Assembly (NCBI RefSeq): GCF_006716315.1
Contig: NZ_VFOV01000001.1
Location: 4,906,508 to 4,970,507 of the forward strand
DNA from: Nocardioides albertanoniae
GTDB taxonomy: Bacteria > Actinomycetota > Actinomycetes > Propionibacteriales > Nocardioidaceae
DNA length: 64,000 bases
Direction of reading: 5' to 3'
Shown piece by piece: positions 24,545 to 32,540 of this stretch (positions are counted from its first letter, which is position 1; each line of letters opens with the position of its first letter). Both the position numbers and the translations under genes were made by a program. The notes under the pieces were generated by a model. That model saw nothing but the letters and a program-made list of their open reading frames with translations. It was not told the DNA's origin and did not search any database.

Positions 24545-25795
24545 TCAGCCCGTAGGGGCGCCTTCGGAGTGGGCGGCGACCAGGTCGGCGTACCACCCGA
24601 AGGAGCGCTTCGGCGTACGCACCCCGGCGTCGTCGACGTGCACCAGGCCGTACTTGCCGCCGACGCCGTCCTCCCAGTCCTTGCCGGTGAACGGGGCCTC
24701 CCAGCCGTCGCGGTCGAGCAGTGTGTAGGCGTAGAAGCCGCGCACGTCGACACCGCGCTCGATCGCGGCCGAGATCGCCTCCAGATGGGCCTCGAGGTAG
24801 TCGACGCGCGCCTGGTCGTCGACCACGCCGTTCTCCACCGGCGCGTCGTAGGCGGCGCCGCACCCGGTCAGCACGATCGGCGGCATCGCGGCGCGATAGC
24901 GGGATCGGGTGATGATCAGCCACTCCCGGAGCGCGGTCGGCACGACGCCCCAACCGGTGTCGGTGGCCGGGTAGCCGACGAGCGGCACCAGCCGGAACGG
25001 GAGGTCGTCGCCCTCGGCCGAGGCGCCGATACGTTGCGGCGCGAAGTAGTTGATGCCGTAGAAGTCGAGGGGTGAGCGGATCACCGCCATGTCGCCGGGC
25101 ATCACGACGTCGTCGGCGAGACCGGCGATGTCGCGCGGGTAGCGGCCCATCAGCATCGCCTCCAGCGGCACGCCGTTCCAGGCGAGGTCGACCAGCTTGG
25201 CGGCGCCGACGTCGGCAGGATCCTCCGAGAGCGGCCAGATCGGCTCGTGGTGGGTCGCGCAGCCGACCGTCGTCGCTCCGGCCGTACGCAGCACCTGCAC
25301 GCCCCGGCCATGTGCCAGGAGCAGGTGGTGCATCGCCGCGACGACTCCCCAGCCGGCGCGACGCCCGGGCGCGATCGTGCCCAGGCCGTAGCCGAGATAG
25401 GCGCCGACGTTGGGGTCCTGCACCGGCACCCACTCGGGCACCCGGTCGCCGATCAGCGCGGCGACCGCCTCGGCGTAGTCGCCGAACGCGTCGACGGTGG
25501 CCCGGTTGAGCCAGCCGCCGTCGGCCGCCAGGGGCTCCGGCAGCTCGCCGGCGTAGAGGGTGGCCGACGGGCGCAGGTCGGCCTCGAGCAGCTCGTCGAC
25601 GAGACGGTCGTAGCGATCGCGGGCAGCCGCATCGAGGGCACCGCGCCCACCCGGCTGAAGCTCGCGCCAGGAGACCGCGAACCGGTATCCGGGTGCACCG
25701 AGACGTTTGAGCAGGTCAACGTCCTGCTCGCCCCCCGGCCGGGTGACGTCTGCAGTGCCGAACACGAAGCCTGTCGGAAACTTGGGAAACGCCAC
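24545..25795 (-). CDS. GH1-fold beta-glucosidase homologue lacking catalytic residues
   Basis: The 416-residue protein follows glycoside hydrolase family 1 along its whole length: RLGAPGYRFAVSW, YDRLVDELLEADLRPSATLY, GGWLNRATVDAFGDYAEAV, LDFYGINYF, and DDQARVDYLEAHLEA leading into GVDVRGFYAYTLLDRDGWE. Every active-site motif is altered. The acid/base NEP is QDP (126-128), the nucleophile motif TENG is TGCG (310-313), the HW pair after the third strand is AG, and about 45 residues carrying the substrate-binding QIEG region are missing after FGTA. It is therefore probably not a glycosidase and may bind a ligand or serve as a scaffold. The frame is intact with normal codon bias, so it is not a recent pseudogene. 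The GTG start lies 10 bases from the divergent pirin gene. Confidence 0.8.
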   Translation of the reverse strand: MAFPKFPTGFVFGTADVTRPGGEQDVDLLKRLGAPGYRFAVSWRELQPGGRGALDAAARDRYDRLVDELLEADLRPSATLYAGELPEPLAADGGWLNRATVDAFGDYAEAVAALIGDRVPEWVPVQDPNVGAYLGYGLGTIAPGRRAGWGVVAAMHHLLLAHGRGVQVLRTAGATTVGCATHHEPIWPLSEDPADVGAAKLVDLAWNGVPLEAMLMGRYPRDIAGLADDVVMPGDMAVIRSPLDFYGINYFAPQRIGASAEGDDLPFRLVPLVGYPATDTGWGVVPTALREWLIITRSRYRAAMPPIVLTGCGAAYDAPVENGVVDDQARVDYLEAHLEAISAAIERGVDVRGFYAYTLLDRDGWEAPFTGKDWEDGVGGKYGLVHVDDAGVRTPKRSFGWYADLVAAHSEGAPTG

Positions 25796-25804
25796 GGCAC
25801 AATC

Positions 25805-26497
25805 ATGACTGTGACTGCCCAGATCCGCCGAGGAACCGCCCGATTCACCGAACGTCCCCCTGGCCTCCGACCAGGAAGAATGACCTGGCACACCTACTCC
25901 TTCGGCCCCTTCTACGACCCTGACCGCATCGGCTTCGGGCCGATCGTGACCTACGACGAGCACCTGCTGCGCAACGGCGAGGGCTTCGACACGCACCACC
26001 ATGCGGGAGTCACCATCCTGACCTGGCCGCTGTCGGGCGAGGTGACCCACACCGACTCGACAGGCACCACCGCGACCGTGGCGCCGGGACAGCTCGGCGT
26101 CTTCGCCAGCGGCGACGGCGTCGACCACTCCGAGGTCGCGTCGGCTGCCGGCACCCGGTTCATCCAGGCGTGGATCTCCGGGAGCACCGGCGACCCGACG
26201 TACGCCGTCCGCGACGTCGCCGCGCGTGAGGGCGAGTGGACCGAGGCGGTGCGCCTGGAGCAGGGCACGCTGTGGATCGGCCACGTCGGCTCCTCCGGCC
26301 CGGCCGAGATCACCCTCCCCGACGCGCGCCTGCGGCACCTCCACGTCGCCTCCGGCGCGCTGCTGCGCAGCGGCATGGCCGAGCCGCTCGCCGCCGGCGA
26401 CGCCTACGAGATCACCGCCGACGAGGGCGCGGAGTCAACGCCGTTCACGATCAGCGCCGGGGTGCCGACCGAGCTGCTGCTGTGGTGCTTCGAGTAG
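25805..26497 (+). CDS. pirin-family bicupin protein
   Basis: This 230-residue protein of the pirin (YhaK/YhhW) family has two cupin barrels. The N-terminal barrel carries FDTHHHAGVTILTWPLSGEVTHTDSTG and VDHSEV, which together supply the usual metal-binding His/His/His/Glu set. Bacterial pirins include quercetin dioxygenases and regulators that bind central-metabolism enzymes; which applies here is open. The gene is divergent from the GH1-like pseudoenzyme with only 9 bases between start codons, so the two share a promoter region and may be co-regulated. The ATG at 25805 was chosen because upstream in-frame sequence lies within the opposite gene. Confidence 0.85.
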   Translation: MTVTAQIRRGTARFTERPPGLRPGRMTWHTYSFGPFYDPDRIGFGPIVTYDEHLLRNGEGFDTHHHAGVTILTWPLSGEVTHTDSTGTTATVAPGQLGVFASGDGVDHSEVASAAGTRFIQAWISGSTGDPTYAVRDVAAREGEWTEAVRLEQGTLWIGHVGSSGPAEITLPDARLRHLHVASGALLRSGMAEPLAAGDAYEITADEGAESTPFTISAGVPTELLLWCFE

Positions 26498-26656
26498 CTC
26501 GCAGCCGAACCTTGCGGCGGTCGGCTCCGTACCTGATTTGGGTGATCAGAATTTGATTGTCGCTTGATCCTTCTGACCCTGACCGCACCTTGATCCCAGG
26601 CCGGCTGTCTCGAGGCGCCTGGCTCCTCATCACTCAGTGGGTTCAAAGGAGAAGTC
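26498..26656 (+). promoter_or_regulatory. leader of the collagen-like gene
   Basis: This 159-base spacer contains an AT-rich stretch (about 26535-26570, with TTGATTG and TTGATCC) that could hold the promoter. An excellent RBS, AAAGGAG at 26645-26651, lies five bases before the ATG. No clear -10 box can be fixed. Confidence 0.45.
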
Positions 26657-27451
26657 ATGTTCAAGAAGCTCATGGGACAGGTCCCGACCGTCGTCATCGC
26701 CGCCACCACCGCGGCCATCTTCGGCGGCGGTGGCGCCTACGCCGCCGCCCAGATCACGTCGGCACAGATCAAGGACCAGACCATCCAGTCCCGTGACATC
26801 GCCGCCCAGGGCGTCGGCACCTCGGAGATTCGCAACCAGACCATCGAGTCCGGCGACATCGGCGAGGCCGGCGTCGGTGCGTCCGAGATCCGCAACGGAT
26901 CCATCACCAGCGCCGACATCAACGACTCCACCGAGAAGTACCTCAAGGGGCAGAGGGGCGACACCGGCGCGCCGGGCACTCCGGGCGCGCCGGGCACTCC
27001 GGGCGCACCCGGCAAGGACGGCGTCGTGTCGCCGATCTACTCGGACACCGAGCTCGTGACCGTGAAGGACGTCGGCGGCTCGTTCGGCAAGTTCACCGGA
27101 ACCGTCCGCGCCACCCTGCTCGACACGATCGAGCTCACCCCCGGCACGTACGTCCTCTCCTCGGAGGGCTTCTTCCTCAACAACGACACCACCAGCGGCA
27201 AGACCCGGATGCAGCTCGCGGTCCGCGTGAACGACGGCACCGACTGGGGCAAGGACCTCGGCACCTGCTTCACCGGCGCGATCAGCACGCTGACCAACCG
27301 CGAGTCCCACTGCTCCTCCACCCGCGTGGTCGAGATCGCGGAGGGCGAGAAGGTCGACGTGTACGCCTTCGGCTACGCCGACGACCAGGGCAGCGCCGAC
27401 AGCGGCAAGGTCGACGCCAAGTCCTTCGTGACGGCCATCCCGGTTCAGTGA
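26657..27451 (+). CDS. secreted collagen-like protein with repeat stalk
   Basis: This 264-residue exported protein has an N-terminal hydrophobic signal (VPTVVIAATTAAIFGGGGAY, ending about residue 30). Residues 33-90 form an imperfect repeat of the type I-x-S-x-D-I and V-G-x-S-E-I-R-N, which suggests a beta-solenoid-like stalk. A short collagen-like run of eight Gly-X-Y triplets (98-121, GQRGDTGAPGTPGAPG type) follows, then a C-terminal globular domain of about 140 residues with a Cys pair (TCFTG, SHCSS). Such tip domains often make trimers, as in C1q/TNF-like or BclA-like proteins, but this one is not recognised. It probably forms a surface trimer. The gene ends at a terminator shared with gabD. 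Confidence 0.75.
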   Translation: MFKKLMGQVPTVVIAATTAAIFGGGGAYAAAQITSAQIKDQTIQSRDIAAQGVGTSEIRNQTIESGDIGEAGVGASEIRNGSITSADINDSTEKYLKGQRGDTGAPGTPGAPGTPGAPGKDGVVSPIYSDTELVTVKDVGGSFGKFTGTVRATLLDTIELTPGTYVLSSEGFFLNNDTTSGKTRMQLAVRVNDGTDWGKDLGTCFTGAISTLTNRESHCSSTRVVEIAEGEKVDVYAFGYADDQGSADSGKVDAKSFVTAIPVQ

Positions 27452-27470
27452 TCTGACCAGCCGAGGTCTC

Positions 27471-27505
27471 CTGCCCGGCTCAGGATGTGGGGGTGAGCCG
27501 GGCAG
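27471..27505. terminator. hairpin between collagen-like gene and gabD
   Basis: The 12-bp arms CTGCCCGGCTCA (27471-27482) and TGAGCCGGGCAG (27494-27505) lie between two convergent genes. Confidence 0.75.
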
Positions 27506-27582
27506 GCACTGAACAGCACGCACGAAGGTCAGGTGACCGCCGCGGGGGTGGCGGTCATCCGACCGTTTTCCAGAGGAACCGG

Positions 27583-29040
27583 TCAGTCGGCGGCGATCCC
27601 GACGTACGTCGTCTCCAGATACTCATCGATGCCCTCGAAGCCGCCTTCGCGGCCGAAACCGGACGACTTCATCCCGCCGAACGGCGCGGCCGGGTTCGAC
27701 AGGAGCCCGGTGTTGACGCCGACCATGCCGTAGTCGAGCGACTCGGCCATCCGGATGGTGCGGGAGAGGTCGCGGGTGTAGACGTAGGAGGCCAGGCCGT
27801 ACTCGGTCGCGTTGGCCTTCGAGACCGCCTCGTCCTCGGTGGTGAACGTCGTGATCGGCGCGACCGGGCCGAAGATCTCCTGGGCGTTGATCTCCGCGTC
27901 GGCGGGCACGTCGGAGAGCACGGTGGGCGTGAAGAAGTATCCGGGCCCCGACGGCGCCGAGCCGCCGGTGAGCACCTTCGCGCCGCCCTCGACGGCGGCG
28001 GAGACCAGCGAGGTCACCGAGTCGACGGCCTTCTCGTCGATGAGCGGCCCCACCTGCGTACCGTCGTCCTGGCCGCGGCCCACGACCAGCGCCCCCATCC
28101 GCGAGGCCAGCTTCGTGGCGAACTCCTCGGCGACGTCGGTGTGGACGAGGAAGCGGTTGGCGGAGGTGCAGGCCTCGCCCATGTTGCGCATCTTCGCGAC
28201 CATCGCGCCCTCGACCGCGGCGTCGACATCAGCGTCGTCGAAGACGATGAACGGCGCGTTGCCGCCGAGCTCCATCGACATCCGCTGCAGGTTGTCGGCC
28301 GCCTGCTTCACGAGCGTACGGCCCACCGGCGTCGACCCGGTGAAGGAGATCTTGCGCAGCCGCGGGTCGGCCTGGACCGCCCGGGAGACCTGGGGTGCGG
28401 CGGTGGTGGTGACGACGTTGAGCACGCCGTCGGGCAGCCCGGCCTCGGCCAGGATGGCGGCCAGCGCCAGCATCGTCAGCGGTGTCTGCTCGGCCGGCTT
28501 GACCACCATCGTGCAGCCGGCGGCGATGGCCGGTCCGATCTTGCGGGTGCCCATGGCCAGCGGGAAGTTCCACGGGGTGACGAAGAAGCAGGGGCCGACA
28601 GGCTTGCGCACCGTCAGCAGCCGCGAGCCGCCGACCGGGTTCTCCATCCAGCGGCCGTGGATGCGCGGCGCCTCCTCGGAGAACCAGCGGAAGAACTCGT
28701 TGCCGTAGCTCACCTCGCCCTTGGCCTCGGCCACGGGCTTGCCCATCTCCAGGCTCATCAGGTGGGCCAGGTCGTCGGCCCGTTCATTGATCAGCTCGAA
28801 CGCCGTGCGGAGGATCTCCGCCCGGGTGCGCGGTGGCGTCCTGGCCCAGGAGGCCTGCGCCGCGACGGCAGCGTCGAGCGCCGCGATCGCGTCGCCGACC
28901 GTGCCGTCGGCGACGCTGGTGAGCTCGGAGCCGTCCGCCGGGTCGAGGACGGCGAAGCTCGCGCCACCCTCCGCCTCGCGCCAGCTGCCGCCGATGAAGA
29001 GCCCGTGGTGCTCCGGTGCCAGAAGATCGAGTCCACTCAT
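27583..29040 (-). CDS. gabD: succinate-semialdehyde dehydrogenase
   Basis: This 485-residue aldehyde dehydrogenase most resembles GabD, which oxidises succinate semialdehyde to succinate at the end of the GABA branch. Markers are FVTPWNFPLAMGTRKIGPA, the NAD(P) loop ISFTGSTPVGRTL, the general base Glu in MELGGNAPFIV, and the catalytic cysteine in NMGEACTSANRF. EIFGPVAPI and FGGMKSSGFGREGGFEGI mark the C-terminus. The last motif is typical of GabD. No GABA transaminase is adjacent, so the gene may serve several semialdehydes. The start is ATG 29040; an in-frame ATG four codons upstream is possible. Confidence 0.85.
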   Translation of the reverse strand: MSGLDLLAPEHHGLFIGGSWREAEGGASFAVLDPADGSELTSVADGTVGDAIAALDAAVAAQASWARTPPRTRAEILRTAFELINERADDLAHLMSLEMGKPVAEAKGEVSYGNEFFRWFSEEAPRIHGRWMENPVGGSRLLTVRKPVGPCFFVTPWNFPLAMGTRKIGPAIAAGCTMVVKPAEQTPLTMLALAAILAEAGLPDGVLNVVTTTAAPQVSRAVQADPRLRKISFTGSTPVGRTLVKQAADNLQRMSMELGGNAPFIVFDDADVDAAVEGAMVAKMRNMGEACTSANRFLVHTDVAEEFATKLASRMGALVVGRGQDDGTQVGPLIDEKAVDSVTSLVSAAVEGGAKVLTGGSAPSGPGYFFTPTVLSDVPADAEINAQEIFGPVAPITTFTTEDEAVSKANATEYGLASYVYTRDLSRTIRMAESLDYGMVGVNTGLLSNPAAPFGGMKSSGFGREGGFEGIDEYLETTYVGIAAD

Positions 29041-29339
29041 GACACCGATCAAACCACGCGAGCGATACGCGGCTCGTTGATCAACATCTTGTCAACGATT
29101 GATCACCAGTTCGACTGCAAAGAGCCGTACGCGTGACTCGCCGGAACAAGTCTGATTGTCTATCCGTGTCGACGTAGGGAGGGAGCACTTCCAAGCCTCG
29201 ACCGGGCCTCGCGGCCGCAAGGCCGCCAGGCTCGTCCCTACAGCTCCTCTACCGTTCCCCCCGTCGGTGGAGAAGCACTGGGAACTCGAGAGTGGCCCGG
29301 CCTCTGGCCGGGCCACATCCCATTTGCGGGGTTGTCCGC
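29041..29339. other. gabD/PBP intergenic region with terminator hairpin
   Basis: This 299-base spacer holds the gabD promoter region (AT-rich 29060-29110) and, near its right end, a perfect hairpin with 11-bp arms GTGGCCCGGCC (29292-29302) and GGCCGGGCCAC (29306-29316). The hairpin is well placed to end the PBP transcript. I see no gene in it. Confidence 0.6.
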
Positions 29340-31226
29340 TCAGCGCTCGTTGGCCATCCGCAGGAAGGCCTCGAGCAACGGCCCCGAGGTGGCCGCGCCG
29401 TTCTCGCCCTCGTCGACGTAGACGGCGACCGCGAGATCACCCTGCGCGGCGATCATCCAGGTGTGGGTCAGGCGCTTGCCGTTGCGGTCGAACTCCGCCG
29501 TGCCGGTCTTGGCGATGACCGGCTTGCCGGGCACGTCGAGCAGGCCGCGACCGGTGCCGTCGGTGACCACACCGCGGAAGATCGTACGCAGCTGCTCGGC
29601 CTCGTCCTCCGCGAGCGGCTCCACGCCGGACGGCTTCGCGACCTGGCCCTCGACGAGGTTGGGCACCACCGTGTGGCCGGCCTGGATCGACCCGATCACG
29701 GAGGCCATCACGAGCGGCGAGGCGAGCACCTTGCCCTGTCCGATCAGGTCGGCGGCGTGCTCGGTGTCGCTGCCGGGCTCGGGGATCTGCCCGAAGTAGG
29801 AGGTGAAGCCGGCTTCCCGGTCGATGCCGAAGCCGAGGGAAGCGGCGGCCGAGGCGATCTCGGCGTGGCTGATCTCCTCGGCGGCACCGACCATCGCGGT
29901 GTTGCACGACTCGGCGACGGCATGGGCGAGGGTGATCTCGCCGATCGCGGACTTCGGGAACCAGGAGTCGTTGGTGAAGGTCTTGCCGTCGACGGTGGTC
30001 TTGGCCGGGCACTTGACCTGGCTGTCGGCGTTGAACCCCTTGCGCAGGAGCGCCAGGGTGGTGGCAGCCTTGAAGGTCGATCCCGGGGCGGCCTGGCCGT
30101 AGGTGGCCAGGTTCATCTTGTTGTCCTTGCCGTTGGCGGCGGCCAGCACGGCTCCGTCGCTGGGCCGGATGGCGACCAGGGCGCTCTCGGGCTTGACGCG
30201 CTTGAGCACCTTCTCCGCACTCTTCTGCAGCCCCTCGTCGAGCGTGATGGTCAGCGACTGACCGTCGACGGGGTCGGTGTTGTAGAGGTTCTTGAGCACC
30301 TCGCCCTTGTCGTCGACCACCGTGACCTGCAGGCCGGGTTTGCCGCTCAGCCGGTCGTCGTAGCGGGCCTGCAGCCCGGAGAGGCCGGCATGATCGCCCG
30401 GAAGGTAGGTGCCGGGCTTCTTCTTCATCATCTCCGCGGTCACCTCGCCGACGATGCCGACGACCGGGGAGGCGAACTGCTTGGTCGGACCGAGCGGGAG
30501 GGTGCGGTTGAGCATGGCGGCGCCCTTGATCTTGGCGATCCGGTCTCGCTTCGCCTTCGTCATCATCGGCTTGCGGATCGAGAGGGCCTCGACGAAGGCC
30601 TTGGCGCCGGCCGCTCTGACCCGCTTGGCGTAGCGCTTCGGGTTGATGTCGACGATCTTGGCGATGTCACGGGCGGCGGCCGGCGCCGCGACGGGGTCGA
30701 TCAGCGTCTTGTCGATGCCGACCGTGACGACCGGGCGGTCGGCGATGAGGGTCGCGCCCGACGTGCTCATGATCTCGCCGCGCTGCTGCTGCACGGTCTC
30801 GACGTGGAGGCTTCGGCCCTCGGTGAGCACGGGCGAGACGACCGTCGGCTCCCAGACGAACTCCCACGTGTCGCCCTTCTTGGCGAGCTCGACCTCCGAC
30901 TGGTAGGTCCACTTGCCTCCCGGCAGACCCCAAGCCCAGGTCAGCGTCGACTTGGCTCGGTCGGCACCGTTGCCGGTGAAGGTCGGCTTGGTCGCCGACA
31001 CGTGCGGGGCGCCCAGCTTGCCGAACAGGTTGCCGGTGAGGTCACCGTATTCGTCGGCCACGGCGGCCGGGTCGGTCTTCGCGACGAAGTCGACGCTCGT
31101 GAACGTGCCGGTCTCCAGAGCCGAGGTCAGGGACGACATGCTCGGTCCGGGGTCCTTGGCCCCACCGCAGGCAGCAAGCAGCGGTAAAGCAACGGCAAGG
31201 GCCGTGATGCCCCGGAAGACTCGCAT
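29340..31226 (-). CDS. lipoprotein class B penicillin-binding protein (transpeptidase)
   Basis: This 628-residue cell-wall transpeptidase cross-links peptidoglycan on the outer membrane face. A lipobox (LLAAC, Cys20) replaces the usual N-terminal transmembrane helix. Residues about 28-135 form an NTF2-like domain of the MecA-N type. A dimerisation segment with RGEIMSTSG follows. The transpeptidase domain has SxxK as S383-TFK386, SxN as S440-CN442 and KTGT at 573-576. This domain order resembles PBP2a-like and mycobacterial PbpA-related proteins. It is a single gene bounded by hairpins on both sides. The lipoprotein form and MecA-like domain could give low beta-lactam affinity, but that is only a possibility. 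Confidence 0.88.
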   Translation of the reverse strand: MRVFRGITALAVALPLLAACGGAKDPGPSMSSLTSALETGTFTSVDFVAKTDPAAVADEYGDLTGNLFGKLGAPHVSATKPTFTGNGADRAKSTLTWAWGLPGGKWTYQSEVELAKKGDTWEFVWEPTVVSPVLTEGRSLHVETVQQQRGEIMSTSGATLIADRPVVTVGIDKTLIDPVAAPAAARDIAKIVDINPKRYAKRVRAAGAKAFVEALSIRKPMMTKAKRDRIAKIKGAAMLNRTLPLGPTKQFASPVVGIVGEVTAEMMKKKPGTYLPGDHAGLSGLQARYDDRLSGKPGLQVTVVDDKGEVLKNLYNTDPVDGQSLTITLDEGLQKSAEKVLKRVKPESALVAIRPSDGAVLAAANGKDNKMNLATYGQAAPGSTFKAATTLALLRKGFNADSQVKCPAKTTVDGKTFTNDSWFPKSAIGEITLAHAVAESCNTAMVGAAEEISHAEIASAAASLGFGIDREAGFTSYFGQIPEPGSDTEHAADLIGQGKVLASPLVMASVIGSIQAGHTVVPNLVEGQVAKPSGVEPLAEDEAEQLRTIFRGVVTDGTGRGLLDVPGKPVIAKTGTAEFDRNGKRLTHTWMIAAQGDLAVAVYVDEGENGAATSGPLLEAFLRMANER

Positions 31227-31285
31227 GGAACGGTTCTATCAGCCGCGACCCCAACAGTGGGTTACACCTCCTCAACGCGGGAGTT

Positions 31286-31326
31286 GTGAAGCTGGGCACG
31301 ACCGGTCCGGCCGCGCCCAGCTTCAC
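31286..31326 (-). terminator. hairpin after GDSL hydrolase gene
   Basis: The 12-bp arms GTGAAGCTGGGC (31286-31297) and GCCCAGCTTCAC (31315-31326) lie just beyond the stop of the GDSL gene in its direction of transcription and upstream of the PBP gene. Confidence 0.75.
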
Positions 31327-31334
31327 CACCCGGG

Positions 31335-32423
31335 TCAGTGGGTCGCCAGCCAGGCGTCCAGGTCGACGCCGCGCTCGTCGGCGAGCTTCTCCAGGAGCTC
31401 ACGGCTCGGGGGCTGGAACACCTCCGGCTCGATGTGACGGTCACGGGCGGCGTACGTCCTCTGCTTGGCCGCCTGTGCCGGACCGGCCGCCTCTGCGTCG
31501 GCGATCACCGCCGGGCTCGTGGCGGTGGCGGCGCCGGTGAGCGGAGGGCTCACCAGCGGTGTGAAGCCGTCGCGGTGACCGGCCGCGTTGGCGTGATACG
31601 ACTCCTCGATCGGGCTGGAGAGCCCGTTGACCCACTCCACGTCGTCACAGACCGCGTGACCGGTGAACCGGCTGATCGGGTTGACGTACGTGAAGCCGGC
31701 AGCGCTCGCGCGGGAGGCCGTGGTGTCGTTGAGCAGCACCGCGGTGTCGTTGAGGAGGGCTTCGTCCTCCGGGCTGAAGTAGGTGCCCGCGTTGCAGTCC
31801 TCGCCCATGAAGAGCTTCGGATAGCCCACGACCACCACCTTCGCGCCGGGTGCGCGCGAGCTGATCTGGGAGTAGAGGTTGCCGAGGCTGCCGGGCAGCG
31901 TGTTGCGGATGTAGTTCTGAGCGCCGGCGACCGCGCCGGGGCAGTCGCTCGCCCAGGCCGGCAGAGCGCACTCGGTGACCACGTCGACGAAGCCGGCGTC
32001 GTTGCCGCCGATCGAGATCGTGACGAACTTGGTCGAGGTCGACAGGGCGCTGATCTGGTTGTTGGTGACATCGGGGACTCGCGCGCCCGAGCAGGCGCGG
32101 AAGTTCAGCGAGTAGCCCTTCGCCGCGGAGATCAGGCTCGCGTAGGCCAACGGCGAACGCTTGCAGGTGGTGCCGTCGTCGATGTAGCTCCGGGTGCCGA
32201 CTCCTGAGGCGTAGGAGTCGCCAAGTGCTACGTAGGGCTCGCCAGCTGCTGCTGAAGCGGAGCTCGAAGCGATGTGCACTGCTGAAGCGGAGCTCGAAGC
32301 AATGGGCACCGCTGCTGAAGCTGGCGATCCGGAGGCGGCGGCCAGGCCGGCGCCGAGGAGGGAGAGGGTTGTGAGGGAGACCGCGAGGCGGACTTTGGAC
32401 AGGCGGAAGGTCGAACCGATCAT
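31335..32423 (-). CDS. secreted SGNH/GDSL-family esterase or lipase
   Basis: This 362-residue secreted hydrolase has a signal peptide over residues 1-38 and a ten-residue duplicated linker (IASSSASA twice). The catalytic domain starts at GDSYASG with nucleophile Ser70. The oxyanion residues are in SIGGNDAGF, and the Asp/His pair lies in the ESYHANAAGH region. Conserved cysteines in TTCKRS, RACSGA, TECALP and CDDVEW match the disulfide pattern of streptomycete GDSL lipases. A charged C-terminal tail of about 60 residues follows the domain. It probably cleaves carboxylic esters outside the cell. The start is ATG 32423, and it ends at its own hairpin. Confidence 0.87.
   Translation of the reverse strand: MIGSTFRLSKVRLAVSLTTLSLLGAGLAAASGSPASAAVPIASSSASAVHIASSSASAAAGEPYVALGDSYASGVGTRSYIDDGTTCKRSPLAYASLISAAKGYSLNFRACSGARVPDVTNNQISALSTSTKFVTISIGGNDAGFVDVVTECALPAWASDCPGAVAGAQNYIRNTLPGSLGNLYSQISSRAPGAKVVVVGYPKLFMGEDCNAGTYFSPEDEALLNDTAVLLNDTTASRASAAGFTYVNPISRFTGHAVCDDVEWVNGLSSPIEESYHANAAGHRDGFTPLVSPPLTGAATATSPAVIADAEAAGPAQAAKQRTYAARDRHIEPEVFQPPSRELLEKLADERGVDLDAWLATH
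32251..32310. repeat. two 30-bp direct repeats in the GDSL gene
   Basis: Two near-identical 30-bp units (32251-32280, 32281-32310; each begins GCTGAAGCGGAGCTCGAAGC) encode a duplicated ten-residue Ser/Ala linker after the signal peptide. Slippage could change the copy number without breaking the frame. Confidence 0.85.
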
Positions 32424-32540
32424 GGCAACTCCCGAGGTCCGGGGCCACCGGTCGGTGGCCCGTTCACTATTCGGTTCTACGCCTTCTTCCGCCTGCCCGC
32501 AGGCCTTCGTTGCACGTTTTACCTGACTCCTGGAATCCGT

